Shown piece after piece: positions 47,413-62,141 of a stretch of DNA of 64,000 bases. A program made the translations under genes and the position numbers. Within the stretch, counting starts at the first letter, position 1. Each line of letters starts with the position of its first letter. The DNA comes from Labyrinthula sp. Ha (Eukaryota; Sar; Bigyra; Labyrinthulida; Labyrinthulaceae), in contig JAALGZ010000008.1 of assembly GCA_015227615.1 (NCBI GenBank), forward strand, positions 1,364,001-1,428,000. Direction: 5' to 3'. The notes beneath the pieces were generated by a model, which saw only the letters and a list, made by a program, of their open reading frames with translations, was not told the DNA's origin and searched no databases.

Positions 47413-49302
47413 TTATAAACCAAGTTGAAATATATGGGATAGAATTTTATCTAGTTCTTCTGGTTTCACTTTGAAGAACCCAACCAAGTCGGGTTTATTG
47501 AACACATCCGCGTATGGAATCAATACCTTTTCTTTTATTCGAAGTTGTAGCTCCAATTGTAATGGTTTCTTTGCTACCACTGCGTGTTTATGTGAGGCTT
47601 CAATTTCTTCAATCCATCTATTAACAAATAAGACGTGTTCATCGATGTTCTCTTCTCTCGATCGCTTTTGAACTATAGATTTCAACTCCTTCAAAAAACT
47701 TTGCGTCACAGCTTCTAAATATATTATCTTAGTATGGTTCAACAGTTCCCCACGGTGTTCCAGTTCCTGTTTACTTAGATGAGTAGCAAAATTAACATCC
47801 TTTGCAATCGTATCATAAACATAATGGTAATTATTCACAAGAAATAACCAAACCAAAGGTTCAGAGACATTTGTTTTTGATATTGTGTTTTTTGCAAATG
47901 CTTCAAGCTTTTTTTGTAGAGAATCCAATAATTTCTTGACCACTTCATCAAAAGAAGAGTACGAGTATTTAGCATTTTCTTTGTCTTTTATCAAAAGGCG
48001 TTCAAATCCCTCTATGTGAGTTGGCTTAATCATCTCAGAGACTAGGTTAATATATTTGATCGTAAATGCTTCGACTCCTGCAGTCCCATTAATAAAAGAG
48101 TGAGACTTTTCCTGAAGTTGTCTTTCTTCCATAAACCTGAAAAAACTGTCAAGTTGTTTCAACGCCACTCCTCGAATCTGTTTCTTCATCTCGCCAAACT
48201 TCTTTCTTGGAGCTGCCAAATCCATTGGTTCGTAATTGCGCGGAATTTCCTCCATTGTCATAAACTTAGAACCGTAATTAATTAAATTATCAAACTCATG
48301 ATTTTCAACCTCTAAAAATTTATTTGCATTCACATAGTTCACAAGCTTACCAAAATTATTAAACCCAGTTTTTCCTTTAAAAAACTCATCAACGTTTTTG
48401 CCAATCATCTTTTTGTAAATGGACAAATTACCTAAGAATAGTTTTTGCAGTGCTGCTTTACTGTAGGCTAAATTTCCAGTAAGTTCAAAACGTTCACAAA
48501 ACTGTTTCTCAAGCTTCAAAAGCTGAAGGAAAAATCTAAGAAAAGTTTCAAGTAATTTTTGATCTTGTTGAAGTTCGGCTTTGGAACTTCTCCTGAAAGT
48601 AACTTTCGAAACTTCGAGCAGACAAAGCTCATTTACTTTCATCCGTGCCCTTACGTACTCTTTTATAAAAGAGGCCCCAGCATCTACAATGAGAAGGGAT
48701 TTAGTTATTTTTAAAACCCTGTTCTTAAGGAATAAAGTTGATGAAGTTTCAACTTTTCCTGAGAATGTTCTCAAGATACTTGATTTTCCTGGTAAATATT
48801 CTTGAAGTAGCTTTACATATTCTTTACAAAGAAGAGATTTTACCAGATCAAAATATTTCTCCAGCGAATTTGACTTTATCATTTTTTCTCCAAGAAACTT
48901 CCTAGAACTTTCTTTCGCTAGCAATCTTCTTGCTCCGTTTAAACTCTCAAGTAATTTACTTGCCTCTAGAAGGATAACATCGTATTCTTTCGTCTCCTTG
49001 GAGGCAAAAAAATCTTGCGAAAAGAAATTTTCCATTGATTTTATTTTATTTCTTATATCTTCTGTCACACTGGTATAAGAAACTATGTCATCAAAGTTCT
49101 TGAGCTATAGAATGAGTAAACAAAGGTCCGTTACTGTTGCAGAAACATTTCGTTTTGCACGAAGTAGAAGCTGAATGAGTTCTTTCTTGGATTCAAAAAC
49201 AGAAAGACATGAAGCTAAAGAGTTATGTTGGTTCTGGACTCGTGAGGCTTCTTTGGATATCCGGTTCGAGATAGATTTCAGTTGTTCATCTACGTCCTCC
49301 AT
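47413..49302 (-). CDS. EXO70: exocyst complex component EXO70
   Basis: Two exons on the minus strand, 49302-49135 and 49104-47413, joined across a 30-nt intron (GTAACG...ATAG), give 619 aa, typical for EXO70. Splicing restores LKNFDDIVSYTSVTEDIRNK, equivalent to the conserved YY-containing block near the EXO70 N-terminus, preceded by a coiled-coil start (residues 1-56). The all-helical body carries the family signature EPLVWLFLVNNYHYVYDTIA in the C-terminal domain, and the C-terminal basic/helical segment (ELQLRIKEKVLIPYADVF) matches the membrane-binding D domain. EXO70 binds PI(4,5)P2 and helps dock secretory vesicles. The short frame from 49068 alone would miss the N-terminus. Confidence 0.87.
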
Positions 49303-51626
49303 TTTCTTAATCTTATGGTTTTAAATCAAAATGGCATTACCATGGAAAATCCTCCGGTATTATAATTCTTTTCTTAAGTAAATAGAAGAGTTCTAGAACT
49401 CGTTTCCCGTGTTCATATCACATTTTCTTATAAACTTATCAATTCAGTTTTTCTGTCTTGCAGGTTTACAGGCTCTCCATTGCAACGAAATTTCGGAATA
49501 CCTCTGTTTCCATTCCAGACCTTGGTGCTTCAACTCTTATGTAATTGGGTTCAAGTTTGGTAATCCTAAAAAATCAACAATTTCTTTATTTTTTGTACTG
49601 ATTATTCTGAATATTTTCTTATTCCAGTAGTAAAAGGTATATGGTTTATAACTTGTGTTCTTATAGTTGTACAATTTCATTATTATTTTCTTTTGTTAAG
49701 CGTCTATTTCGAAATCTTAAAAAAAAGATTTCCTATGGAGAAAAATCATACACTGTAACGCTGAATTAGTATTCAAACAAAAAACTCCATTAAAATATTT
49801 TTGATCCTTCATAATTAGTAACACAGAAATAGAAACAAGTTTAATCCAAATTTGAATTAAATTTTGAACTCCATTGTGTTAGATTATGTGGATATCTGAA
49901 GCGAATGCCACACAGAAGTATACAGGTATTCATCCTCTTATAGTTCAATATTGATTAGTGTTTCTAAATTCACAAATAAAAAAAGTTCATAGGTTTTTTA
50001 GCTAGTTCGTTATTTATTTTATACATTTTATTCTTAGCTCACAAGTTCAATACAGAGACAGGCGTCGAAAATATAATCATAGAGAGAACTGGTTTGTAGC
50101 TTAGAATATTATTGATCTTAGCAAATTCAATACTTGTATGCCCAAAAAAAAAAATCTCATCCGTATAGGAACCTTATTTTGCAATACTAGGGAGAAGAAA
50201 GTATATTTTTGATCTGGCTCTTGGATGTCTTATAATATCGTATGTTGCGCGAGTACATTTACCCAAGGAAGATTTTCGGTGATGATTGAATATACGCGTC
50301 CATTTTTGTCTCCAATATTGTTTTCATAATATTATGACCCGGTTTGCTCAAAACTAAGGCTTGCAAGAGCCTCTTCTGGATTTTATTTTACATTGATTAT
50401 AGCGAAGTAATGGAGAACTACACTATACGACCAATGTTGAATCATATGTATTGTTTCTGATTGCTTTGTCATTTGAAAACATCTGTATCAATTAAATGCA
50501 CTCATTTAGAAAGTGTTACGGAAGTGCATCTGTGCACTTCTTTCAAGTATAGCTCACTTGTTTGGTTCCTTTCTTAAGATGCAAAGTTTTATGAAGTGTA
50601 GCACTTTCTTCTTATTTCAAATATACCTTACTGTGCTTAATGTCACTTAATGTGCTTCTTGGGTTGTATTTGATTACCTTCTTATGAGAATAACGGCATT
50701 TGTAGCTAATATACACTTTTTGAAACATCTGAACTCCTATCTCCACTACTAGTGTACAAACTTGTGGTTTAGCTTTATTCACCACTATAATTTTCACTCT
50801 CAGCGTTAGCAATCTGGATGTCAGAACAACCTTTATATTAAGTCATGGTTGATTTGCTATACTTTGCAACCAATTATAATGAAAAATTTCAATGTCTTAT
50901 GTTCATGAAAAAAATATTCTTTGTAATCATTGTAAGAGTAATTAAGATAATAGATCTGTTCAAACAACTAAAGTTGGTTTTGCCTTGTCTCACCTGCAGT
51001 AACAAACCTGAGGTTTAGTTGAAGTATGAGTCAAGAATGAAAGTGATACTTATCCTGAGAGTTAGGATGTTCAATATTACAGATAGTACTTATACATACT
51101 TCAGTACTTGTTCCTTGTTTTTTCATCAATCCTAAGATTGAGTTGAGTTGAGGGGTAGGCCGAAGAGAATACTTCGGCACCAAATATTAATTCTTGAAGC
51201 TGTATATGCTATCATTTTTTTTTTGCTTGATTTACAGATTTATTGTTTGGAGGAAGAAAATTATATCATTCTCCTATTTCTTTAAAAAAAAATCGGAACC
51301 GAGAACTTGTTGCCGAATAATGTTTGCTATAGACATATAATTTTCAATCAGCATTGGATTCGTATTGATGGAGAGTGAATAAACTATCGAAGAGTTAACA
51401 AAAGGTGTCTGTTGACTTTAAAGTTTATTTAAAAAAGCAGAAGAAACAAGGTTTAACTTAGTATAAGGTTTATGGCGGACTAGAAGCCTGTAACTACTAA
51501 CTTAAGTATTCCAAGTAATACTCCATTAAGTTCAGTAATCCGCTACAAGCTAAAAAAGCATAAATATGTTGCTGAAAATTGTTTGTACTTAACTTAGATA
51601 ACAGAAACATAAAAACTATGCTTTCT
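49303..51626. other. intergenic, nothing recognised except a hairpin
   Basis: AT-rich 2.3 kb between divergent EXO70 and the HSP60 3' end. A perfect hairpin (GAAGTGCA-TCTG-TGCACTTC) lies at 50521-50540. No supported gene is present. Confidence 0.5.
50521..50540. repeat. perfect 8-bp hairpin, 4-nt loop
   Basis: GAAGTGCATCTGTGCACTTC is self-complementary outside a TCTG loop. It is isolated in non-coding DNA and its function is unknown. Confidence 0.45.
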
Positions 51627-53880
<2,254 letters not shown>

Positions 53881-55906
53881 CGGCCCTCGATGAAGATGAG
53901 GATGGGTTAAAATCTTTTTCCATATCTTGAACACAGATTCGTCCAAGTATACGTAAAACTTAAAAACATACATTGGATGTACCGTACTTAGAGTTTTAAG
54001 ATCATTAGTTTTGAATACTGATATTGAGAAGATGTAAATTTGTACTTGAAGCAAATTAAAATGTTAGACTTAAGTGCTGTTACCAGAAATGTTACAATAA
54101 GATTTAGGAATATTCATCTACTATTTTTGTGAATCAATCTCTATTCCAGAATATTCATCTGTTATTCCTGTGAATAAATCTATATCCCCAAAGCTAAATT
54201 AATTTTTCATTTATTGGTTTTTAATTTTCTTGATTTTGAGAGCTTTAATTCTGTGTAATTCAAAAGCTTTGTCAATGGGAAAGGTGAAATGAAAAACTCT
54301 GAAGTTGTAAAAGGCAATTCTGCTTACATTAGGTAAAACAAATTTTACTTGGACAAGGAAAAGAACCCCATTATAAGGGTTAGTGGGCTGACAGATTTTT
54401 TTAATAACCCGCACACCTATTATCAGATCAAGATACCATATACATCTTGAGTAGGAAGATATTATCTGGGAAGGATGTAATAGGTACCAAAAGAATCTTA
54501 TGCTAGAAATAAGCAATCTTGTATACAAGCCAAGAGATAGGGCCAAAATAAAATGAAACGAGCTATGATCATAAATTTAAATACTAGTTCAAGAATATTA
54601 TGTAAAAGGGTGACACTGAGACATGACTATACTGGGCTACAAGGTCAAGTAGAAAGAAAAACTAGAGAAGCTGTTGAGCTCAAGGGCAAGATACTGAAAA
54701 ATTAGATTATGCCTAAACGAATAATATTATTAAACATTCTAATGAAATCAATGCATCCGCTTGAATGTACAACAAAGCCCAGAACAAGACTCAACTGCAT
54801 ATTCTGTAGCGTTTAAAACGCGGCATGTAGAATAATGCAGAGTTTCCTATGAAAAAGAAATGAAACATATAAAAGATCTTCAAAGCGCATAGCAGCTCTA
54901 AGAAACCAGGTCATGCTACCGCAAATAGTGCCATTGACGGACAATTCTTGGCAGTAATGGACATGGTTCCCACCAACTACTACTTGAGGTGCTAGATGGA
55001 GTAAACAAAAATTACTCTCTTAAAGATTAACATACTTGTAGCCAGTTGACTCCAAGAGAGATAAAACTTATATATTTCTCGATTGTAACTATTGACAATT
55101 GTAAATTAATCGGTGGACTAAGAGTGTGTGTTTTCTCACCGTAGTCATAGAAAAGCATCACTTCTTGAAAGCTGCAACTCTACATTGCTGGTCTTGTCAC
55201 ATAAGTTTGCAGCTAAGACTCCTGTTCCTGTCTCACTTGATGTAAGAATAATTGTATTGTTTTTCCACATTCCTTAACAGTATACGACCTGTATAGTGTG
55301 AACTATAAAATAGGATGAGAAATCCTTGATTAGTAAATCTATAAAGGCATAAAAATTCTCAATTTGGTTAACTGTAGGAACTAATCCTCATATATGACTT
55401 AGAGGTGAAATGAAATGAAGTGAAAGAAAAAAAAAGAAAAAGGTTCGAAAGTCCTGGGTAGATCACGTCATGTAAGTATAGATCACCATAGCGCTACAAA
55501 GAGGTATAATAGGAGCAACATTAAAGTGCAACTAGTTAGAGGTTCACGAAAATATATAACAATAACTATAAGATAGTATAGTGGAATATGTCCCACTCGC
55601 CTCATTTTTTCTTTCCAAATTTAAAACTTCTGCTCTAATTTATCTATCAACGATGTATCACCCTTCAGAAAAAGAAAGTCCAAGGCATTATTTAACGCTA
55701 ATAATACGACTGCCCATAGAGGATGGAGTATGTCAAAGAATGTAGAAGTGACAGAAATATGTCCAAAAAAGAACTAGACCAAATAATGCACATAGCTTTA
55801 GTTGTTATGGACTGTAACCTAGATAAGGGACTGAAATATAAATCTCGCGCGATCACTGGAGCTAGAACCGCACCTCAGTTCATCGGAAGCAGATTGTGAC
55901 TTATCG
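53881..55906. other. intergenic, nothing recognised
   Basis: AT-rich desert. The 111-codon minus frame at 54211-54546 has no family resemblance and biased composition. Confidence 0.5.
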
Positions 55907-56050
55907 TTAGGCATAGGATTTGTTATGAATTTTCGCTAGTTATTTAATAATTGATTTGACTCTGAATTTTAATAAAGAAATGTCGATTGTGATTCCCACC
56001 ATATAATTATGATTTGTTTCTAAAAATCAATTGATTATTTTTCATAGCTT
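55907..56050. mobile_element. MITE-like inverted-repeat element, copy 3
   Basis: Starts TTAGGCATAGGATTT with GACTCTG about 51 nt further in, the same spacing as copy 1 (GATTCTG). Only this end is clear. The right boundary is approximate. Confidence 0.4.
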
Positions 56051-57772
56051 AGGCCACATAGCAAGAAAAGATGTTTTTTGAGTATTGTACGGTGTGAACA
56101 CCTTGAAAAATGTCTCATATAACCCATCTGTACCCTGTTCCCAGAAAATTCCCTGACCACTTAGCAATTTTCCATAAATTCTGAAACCATGCAAAGATGA
56201 AGCAATAACCTCTAAATATATGGCTTAGCCATGTAATTATAATCAATGGTTTAGTAATAATTAATAAAAATAGTTTCCTGAATACTGACGATTATCGAAA
56301 AGGAACATGGGCAAGAATCAATTGGTTATTTATGAAAAAATAAAATACAACTCCAAGTTACTCCTATTCAGTACTAAATATATCTGAACAAATGAAAAAT
56401 GGACATGTTTGTAAAATATTATCTTCTCAGCAATATGCCTGAATACACTACCAAGGCAGATTTGACCGAGATAATACTAGCTTTACTAATCAGGAAATAT
56501 ATATCGAGAGCCTCGTTACCTTTTAGGACAAGAGTCGGAAAATGACGTGGTTACTGTGTTCCATTGGTGTCTAAAGGTACAAAACAGCAATATAGAGAAA
56601 ATATGCAGGCGAAGCCAATATGAAATGAAGGCCTAAGAATATGTAATGTCATTTTCCGAGAACAATAACAAAATTAATGAAATATAGTCAGCTAAACACA
56701 CATTTAGTAACATAGATACGAAGCCCCTTGCATATGTTCCATAGAAACAAGGACTATACTAACGCAGCACAACGCAAAGATTGTGAAAAAATAATGTAGG
56801 GTTATAAGCAGTTGCCAGAAGTCCCAGCACCTGAATGTTATCTTACAGCGATGGGTTTCAATGGTGCACACAAAAGTTAATTTCAGTAATTGGTTATAAT
56901 GACCTACGTTGGAAGACGCCTCATCAAAAAGATTCACCATTTCAATAAAAAGGCTTTCACATGACTTAGACGACTAATAGGAGTCCTTACGTTGCTTCAC
57001 GCTGTATGTACAAAAAAATGCAAGTTACAGGGAGTGAAATCAGAAGCCATAAGATTATTGACAATTATGCAAAAACAGAGGAATCAATATGGCCAGCAGA
57101 TGGTGAATGACCTTCGAAGAATAGTTTAACCGGATATTTTATTGCCCATTCAATTTCAAAGAGGATACTAGAATAGCCTTGCTCCCTCAAACTATTGAAT
57201 AGAAGGGTAACATGGATAAGCTGAGGGAATCTAGCCATTGGTTACTTGGCTTTTCAAGCTGTAAGTAGTTCAGCCTAACTTAGATAGTTTAAACATGGAT
57301 ATAGGCCAAACCGAATGTTGAAAACCAAGGTACGAAAGAAGCGAGGAAAGAGAATCTTAAGAGTATCTGCTCTTTACTTCGGAGTATATGTCAATTGAAG
57401 TTCATTATATCCCAATAAGCAAGACATGCTATCTAAGAAGCTTTATTGATAAGAGTCTTTTCATTGTATCATGAAAGATAAATTCTCTTTTGTCTTGTTG
57501 ATGACATACAGGTTTTACAAAAGTTGTGCGTATTTCCGGGAATTTTGATAGTAATGTCCCATTTACTGAAAGTTCCGCGTTCTTGCAAATGTTCCGACAA
57601 AGTCAGAATATAATGAGATTTGATTGGTAGATATGAATTTCCACCAATCAACTTGCGAGATTACCAATACTGGCATCACTTTTACGAAAAGAGAGATACG
57701 TAAAACCAGACTAAACTGCGAAGAGCACGAAATAATTCAATAGCAAAGTAAAACGATAAAAAATAAAATAAA
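56051..57772. other. intergenic, nothing recognised
   Basis: AT-rich sequence upstream of the 995-aa membrane protein. The frame at 56704-56940 (minus) is hydrophobic but matches nothing. The promoter of the next gene presumably lies near 57700. Confidence 0.45.
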
Positions 57773-60760
57773 ATGGAAGATGAAAAGATCAGTCAAAATT
57801 TAGAAGATGATTCTTCAGATATTATTAGTATCTACGTTGGTGAAGCAGAAACTGTTCACATTTCACAGACAGAGGCAGAAAACTTTTTTCGTACTTTGTT
57901 TGTGGAAGATTTGTACACAAAATACTTTGTTAAAACAAAATATAGTTCTTGGAATGCTTTGAACAGAGTATTTTGTTGTCAATCAATCTCAGCCTTGGAA
58001 GCTATTCAAAAAGATCGAAAAGATGTTCTCTTACAAACTTACGCGCGTTTTGTACAAGAATCTAATAGAGCAACAAGTCAACAAGAAAAGACTGAAATTA
58101 GACAAAAATATGGAGATATATTTTTGAATTTTGAAAATTCTTACGATAAAAAAGATGATGAATCAGGAAATAGGCAACATGTTCAAGCTTTGTTATTGCT
58201 TTTTCTATTTTATCTTCAACAAGTTGCTTTAATTCTTATTGGAGATGTTCAATATCCTGAAGATTGGGAAAATACAGTAATATGGTTGAAAAAAATGTTT
58301 TTACCTGATATTCGTATAAATCTTTCTGTTTCTGATTCAGCAGCTCTTCATGCAGCTTTTTATTCACTTGTTATTGTAGTTCATCTCTCTATTTATATTA
58401 CTTTCAGAACTGTTATGATTGCGAGTATTCATTATTATAGTGGATTAAAAACAAAGCAAATAACTAGTATAACTCGTAAAAGTCTTTTTATTACTGGGAT
58501 ATTTAGTTTGAGTTCTATTGTTTTATTTTTTATAAATAGTGGGTATTGGAAAGTTTTTACAGTATTTTTTGGATTTACTGTATTCTGCTTATTATTTGAA
58601 CAGTTTATATATTATTATGTGAGATATAAAGTTTTTCCTTCTGGAATTCATCGTGGAGAAAATAAAGATGAGATTGCAGAAAATTTTACAAAAAATGCAA
58701 CAAAATTTTTTGCTTTCTTATCACTTAATTTAATAACTCCACTTGGTTCAATTATTTTGAATTTATTTCTTGAAGAAAATGAAATAGTTTTTAAAATTAT
58801 TTTTTCTAGTATTGGTATTCTTATATTAATTATGATGTTTCTATTTTATTGGAGATTAAGTCAAGGAGATAAAAATTTATGGGAATTAGGTCAAAGTTTT
58901 CGTGTGATTAATCTTTTTGAAGCTGCTTTTGAAAGTTATCGTAAAGGATATAAATGGTTGGTATTATTTTTTTTTGGAGAAAAAATAATATTAACTATTA
59001 TAAACAAAGTTTTCACAAATGAAGATGAATTAATAGGAGGTTTTATATCATTCGGAATACTTCTCTCTGTTTTGTTTTTTTTGTATTTTTTTGTTCCATA
59101 TAATACTCAAGAAATGAATCAAATAGATATTTTAACACGTTTTAGTAATATTATTATACTTTCTATTGGTATTATTTTTTCAGAAGATTCTTTTTCAGAA
59201 AACTTAGCAAATATATTTTTATTTACTATTAGTGGGATAACTTTATTTTATTGGATATTTGCCTTTAGAAAAACTATTTTTTCTCCTCAAGATTGTTTAA
59301 AATATTTTCCACTTTTTGTTTGTATTCGTTCTTTTTATTCTGGTGGTAAAGATTTTTTAGCAGGACAAAGATGGAAAAATATTAAAACTGCAAAACAAGT
59401 AAAACAGCTTATTGATAGTAGAAAAGGAAAGGGATTATATCAAAATGAGTGGTCTATTCTCACTATTGATCAAAGATTTTTTTCTCTCTTTGTTGAACGC
59501 GATTCTGATACTATAGAAGTAACTGATTTAGAAAATGGTGAAGAAATAAAACTAGAATTTTCAAACATTAGTGAACATGAACAATTTAACATTTTTCTTA
59601 GAGATGGATTATGTTCTTCAATCAAACTAACTGAACTTTTCTTAGATACCCCTGCTCTTAGTGATGAGTGTTTTTCTTTTATACTAGAAAGTAATTTATT
59701 TTCTAGATTAAAGTTACTGAAATCTTTGAATATCTCTAAAATGAGCCTTTCATCAATTTCAGCACAAAATCTATTTTCAGCTCTTTTAGAAACAGGTACT
59801 CAAATAGAAAAACTTGAATTGGGAGCAACCTTTTCTCCGGAGGAAAATTTTGATATTTTGTACGAATATTTAGAACAAAACTCGGAGTTGAAAACATTTA
59901 TTTTCGTAGGGGATTATGATTTCAAACCAGAATCTATTTCTCCTCTTCTTGATTCAATTTGTACTGAAAACCTTGGTTTTCTTTCACTTCAAACGTATGG
60001 ATTGAATGACACAAATTTTTCATCCATGATTGACTTGGTAAGAAAAGCAAAAGTTTTATATCACCTAGATTTTGACAATAAACAAGTTTCTATTGAAAAA
60101 ATGATTCCTTTTTATGACATGTTGTCTGAAATTGAAATTTTAGATAAGTTAGAAGTTGTTTTGGTTTTTCCTTTTGATCGCAGTTTTGATTTTCCAAAAG
60201 ATTTTGGTTTCAATGAAGCTGCAAATACAATTTCCAAGAATAAGAATATAAAAATTTTAGAATCTGATTTTTTTTCTGGGATAATTTCTTCAGGTTATAT
60301 AGTAAAAGATTTTCTCGATAAAAGAAGATGTTTTCTTCAATCAGAGGAAGAAATTCTAGATTTTTCAGAGTTTGTATATGAAGCAGCACAAAAAGGGTTG
60401 AATGGCGCAGTTACTTTAGCCTTGTCATTGCTTACTTTAGAAGAGAAGGAAGAATTAAAGAAAAATATTTTCTCTGAAGTTAACGAAGTTGGACAGCTGT
60501 CAATGAAGGAATTAATTCATAGGCATGGACAGAATAGGAAAGAAGAAACACTGGATGCATTGTTTGACATTTTTGGAGATGAAGTGTATGTATGGGAAGA
60601 ACCTGATGTTCAACATCAGGAAGAAGAAGATATGAAGGAATTTAGCTTTTCAGATATTGAAGTTGCCACTCCAGTAACAGTTTCAGCAGTTCCTAGTATG
60701 GAGTATTCGGAATTGGTAAGTAGTAAAGGTTCTCGTGCCCGGAAATGTGTAGTTCAGTAA
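57773..60760 (+). CDS. polytopic membrane protein with leucine-rich C-terminal domain, unidentified
   Basis: A 995-aa intronless protein with very AT-rich codons. Residues 1-135 are soluble and acidic. About ten hydrophobic segments follow at roughly 138-157, 190-218, 237-255, 260-285, 312-332, 340-360, 394-414, 422-441, 457-470 and 480-497. The soluble C-terminal half contains a repeat-like region (about 605-830) with leucine-rich, ribonuclease-inhibitor-style units, for example LKLLKSLNISKMSLSSISAQ and QIEKLELGATFSPEENFDIL. The tail is acidic. The combination suggests a sensor or scaffold in a membrane, but I recognise no family. Like the EGF/7TM gene it is intronless and lies beside repeats, which may mark an expanded lineage-specific membrane-protein family. 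Confidence 0.7.
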   Translation: MEDEKISQNLEDDSSDIISIYVGEAETVHISQTEAENFFRTLFVEDLYTKYFVKTKYSSWNALNRVFCCQSISALEAIQKDRKDVLLQTYARFVQESNRATSQQEKTEIRQKYGDIFLNFENSYDKKDDESGNRQHVQALLLLFLFYLQQVALILIGDVQYPEDWENTVIWLKKMFLPDIRINLSVSDSAALHAAFYSLVIVVHLSIYITFRTVMIASIHYYSGLKTKQITSITRKSLFITGIFSLSSIVLFFINSGYWKVFTVFFGFTVFCLLFEQFIYYYVRYKVFPSGIHRGENKDEIAENFTKNATKFFAFLSLNLITPLGSIILNLFLEENEIVFKIIFSSIGILILIMMFLFYWRLSQGDKNLWELGQSFRVINLFEAAFESYRKGYKWLVLFFFGEKIILTIINKVFTNEDELIGGFISFGILLSVLFFLYFFVPYNTQEMNQIDILTRFSNIIILSIGIIFSEDSFSENLANIFLFTISGITLFYWIFAFRKTIFSPQDCLKYFPLFVCIRSFYSGGKDFLAGQRWKNIKTAKQVKQLIDSRKGKGLYQNEWSILTIDQRFFSLFVERDSDTIEVTDLENGEEIKLEFSNISEHEQFNIFLRDGLCSSIKLTELFLDTPALSDECFSFILESNLFSRLKLLKSLNISKMSLSSISAQNLFSALLETGTQIEKLELGATFSPEENFDILYEYLEQNSELKTFIFVGDYDFKPESISPLLDSICTENLGFLSLQTYGLNDTNFSSMIDLVRKAKVLYHLDFDNKQVSIEKMIPFYDMLSEIEILDKLEVVLVFPFDRSFDFPKDFGFNEAANTISKNKNIKILESDFFSGIISSGYIVKDFLDKRRCFLQSEEEILDFSEFVYEAAQKGLNGAVTLALSLLTLEEKEELKKNIFSEVNEVGQLSMKELIHRHGQNRKEETLDALFDIFGDEVYVWEEPDVQHQEEEDMKEFSFSDIEVATPVTVSAVPSMEYSELVSSKGSRARKCVVQ

Positions 60761-61870
60761 ATTATAAGAGTTGTTAAGTTCTTCCTGTGCAAGAATAAAA
60801 AGAGTTTTATAAATTTAAAAACATTTAGTACCGAAGAATCAGGAGTTAGATTGAGGATGAATTTATTAGGCAATAGAATATATGTTTATTTTCTTTTAGG
60901 AAATCCACCAAGTTAAGAAAATTTCAGTAAAAACTTTCTGAGATAAAGTTTGTTTCTCTCAGCATAAAAACAAAGTATTTAATTGTACCTTGAACCATAT
61001 AGTTTGTTTCTTTTCCTATTAGTCTGTTTTTGACAGCCTCATTTCTAGGGTTTATATTCAAGCTCAGTTTAACAACATCTCAAAGAAAGAATCGCGAGGA
61101 TGAAAATTATTGAGAACTACGAAAGACTACTAATTTTGTAATATAAGTTGCTGAAAAGTATATGCCTCCAGTTTATGTTGAGATTGTGCTTGTTCCAGAT
61201 GGGACGTAGATAATTAGTATGCTCGTGGGTAAAAGACCCCCAACTGACGAAAAAATAGCTTATTTTATAGTTAATGAAAATGATTTAGCTCCAGCACTGG
61301 TTCGCCATTCATACTTGAATAATTTGTGTTAGATTGTTGCAAGTAGTTAAGGTGAAAGCCAATACCTAGAAAAAAAACTCAATTTGAGTAGGGATTCTGA
61401 GCCTGAGATTTGGTACCTTGGGAATCAGGAAAGTAGTAGACATATATTAAAAAAGATAACCGCGATACCTATAAAAAGCAATTGGTTATCTTTTTTGTAT
61501 TGTCGTGCATTACATATAAGTCCATTTGAATAACTATGAAAAGAAATCGCTTCAGCTCATTTCTCTTACTAATTTTCTTGATAGCTACATTGGAAATGAC
61601 CATTGTATTTCTTTCAAAACATCTATTTCAGAGCTAAGTACTATGCTATTTGTACACTCGGAAAACCCTCGAGCGTTCAGACTTGCAAGGATAAGTTGCA
61701 ACGTCGAGTTCTAAAGCTACTGTGCTTTATCGTATCCAATGAATCAAAAGGATACAACCAGATCACTCTTATCGCTAAAGGATCTCTTAACTCAAACACT
61801 GTAAGAGCTCTATTCAAGCCACAAACTCCGATACTATGCTAAGTATCAATCTAGTAAACTCACAAGGCGT
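60761..61870. other. intergenic with long perfect hairpin
   Basis: No supported gene. A 13-bp perfect inverted repeat is at 61449-61496. The far end abuts the candidate LTR of the retroelement at the right edge. Confidence 0.5.
61449..61496. repeat. 13-bp perfect stem with 22-nt loop
   Basis: AAAAAAGATAACC at 61449-61461 pairs with GGTTATCTTTTTT at 61484-61496. It resembles a factor-independent terminator in form, but in a eukaryotic genome it is more likely a small foldback element or an RNA 3' end. Confidence 0.5.
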
Positions 61871-62141
61871 TGTTAACACTCAGGGGTTTACTTTCTTATC
61901 AAACGCAAGTTAGATTGATAAAGTTTTAAGTTTTTATATTATATTGTTGTTATTAATTAACTCTCGCCAGATTGCCCAAAATACAAATGTGATATCTATT
62001 CTATTTATAATTATTCTATAGGTCTTCAATTAACTAGCACAAGTAATCAAACTGTTGACAATAACTTAACTACTACATATTATTCACTGAGTTACTTAAG
62101 TTGCCCAAGTAATCCAAAACGTTAACAATTAAATATACACA
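61871..62141 (-). repeat. candidate 3' LTR of the MT-A70-bearing retroelement
   Basis: On the minus strand, directly after the polypurine-like GAGAAGGGGGA (62152-62142), sequence starts TGTGTATATT and about 271 nt later ends GTTAACA, a TG...CA unit. It contains a TATAAATA box at mid-length. The partner LTR is outside the window, so the borders are provisional. Confidence 0.38.
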
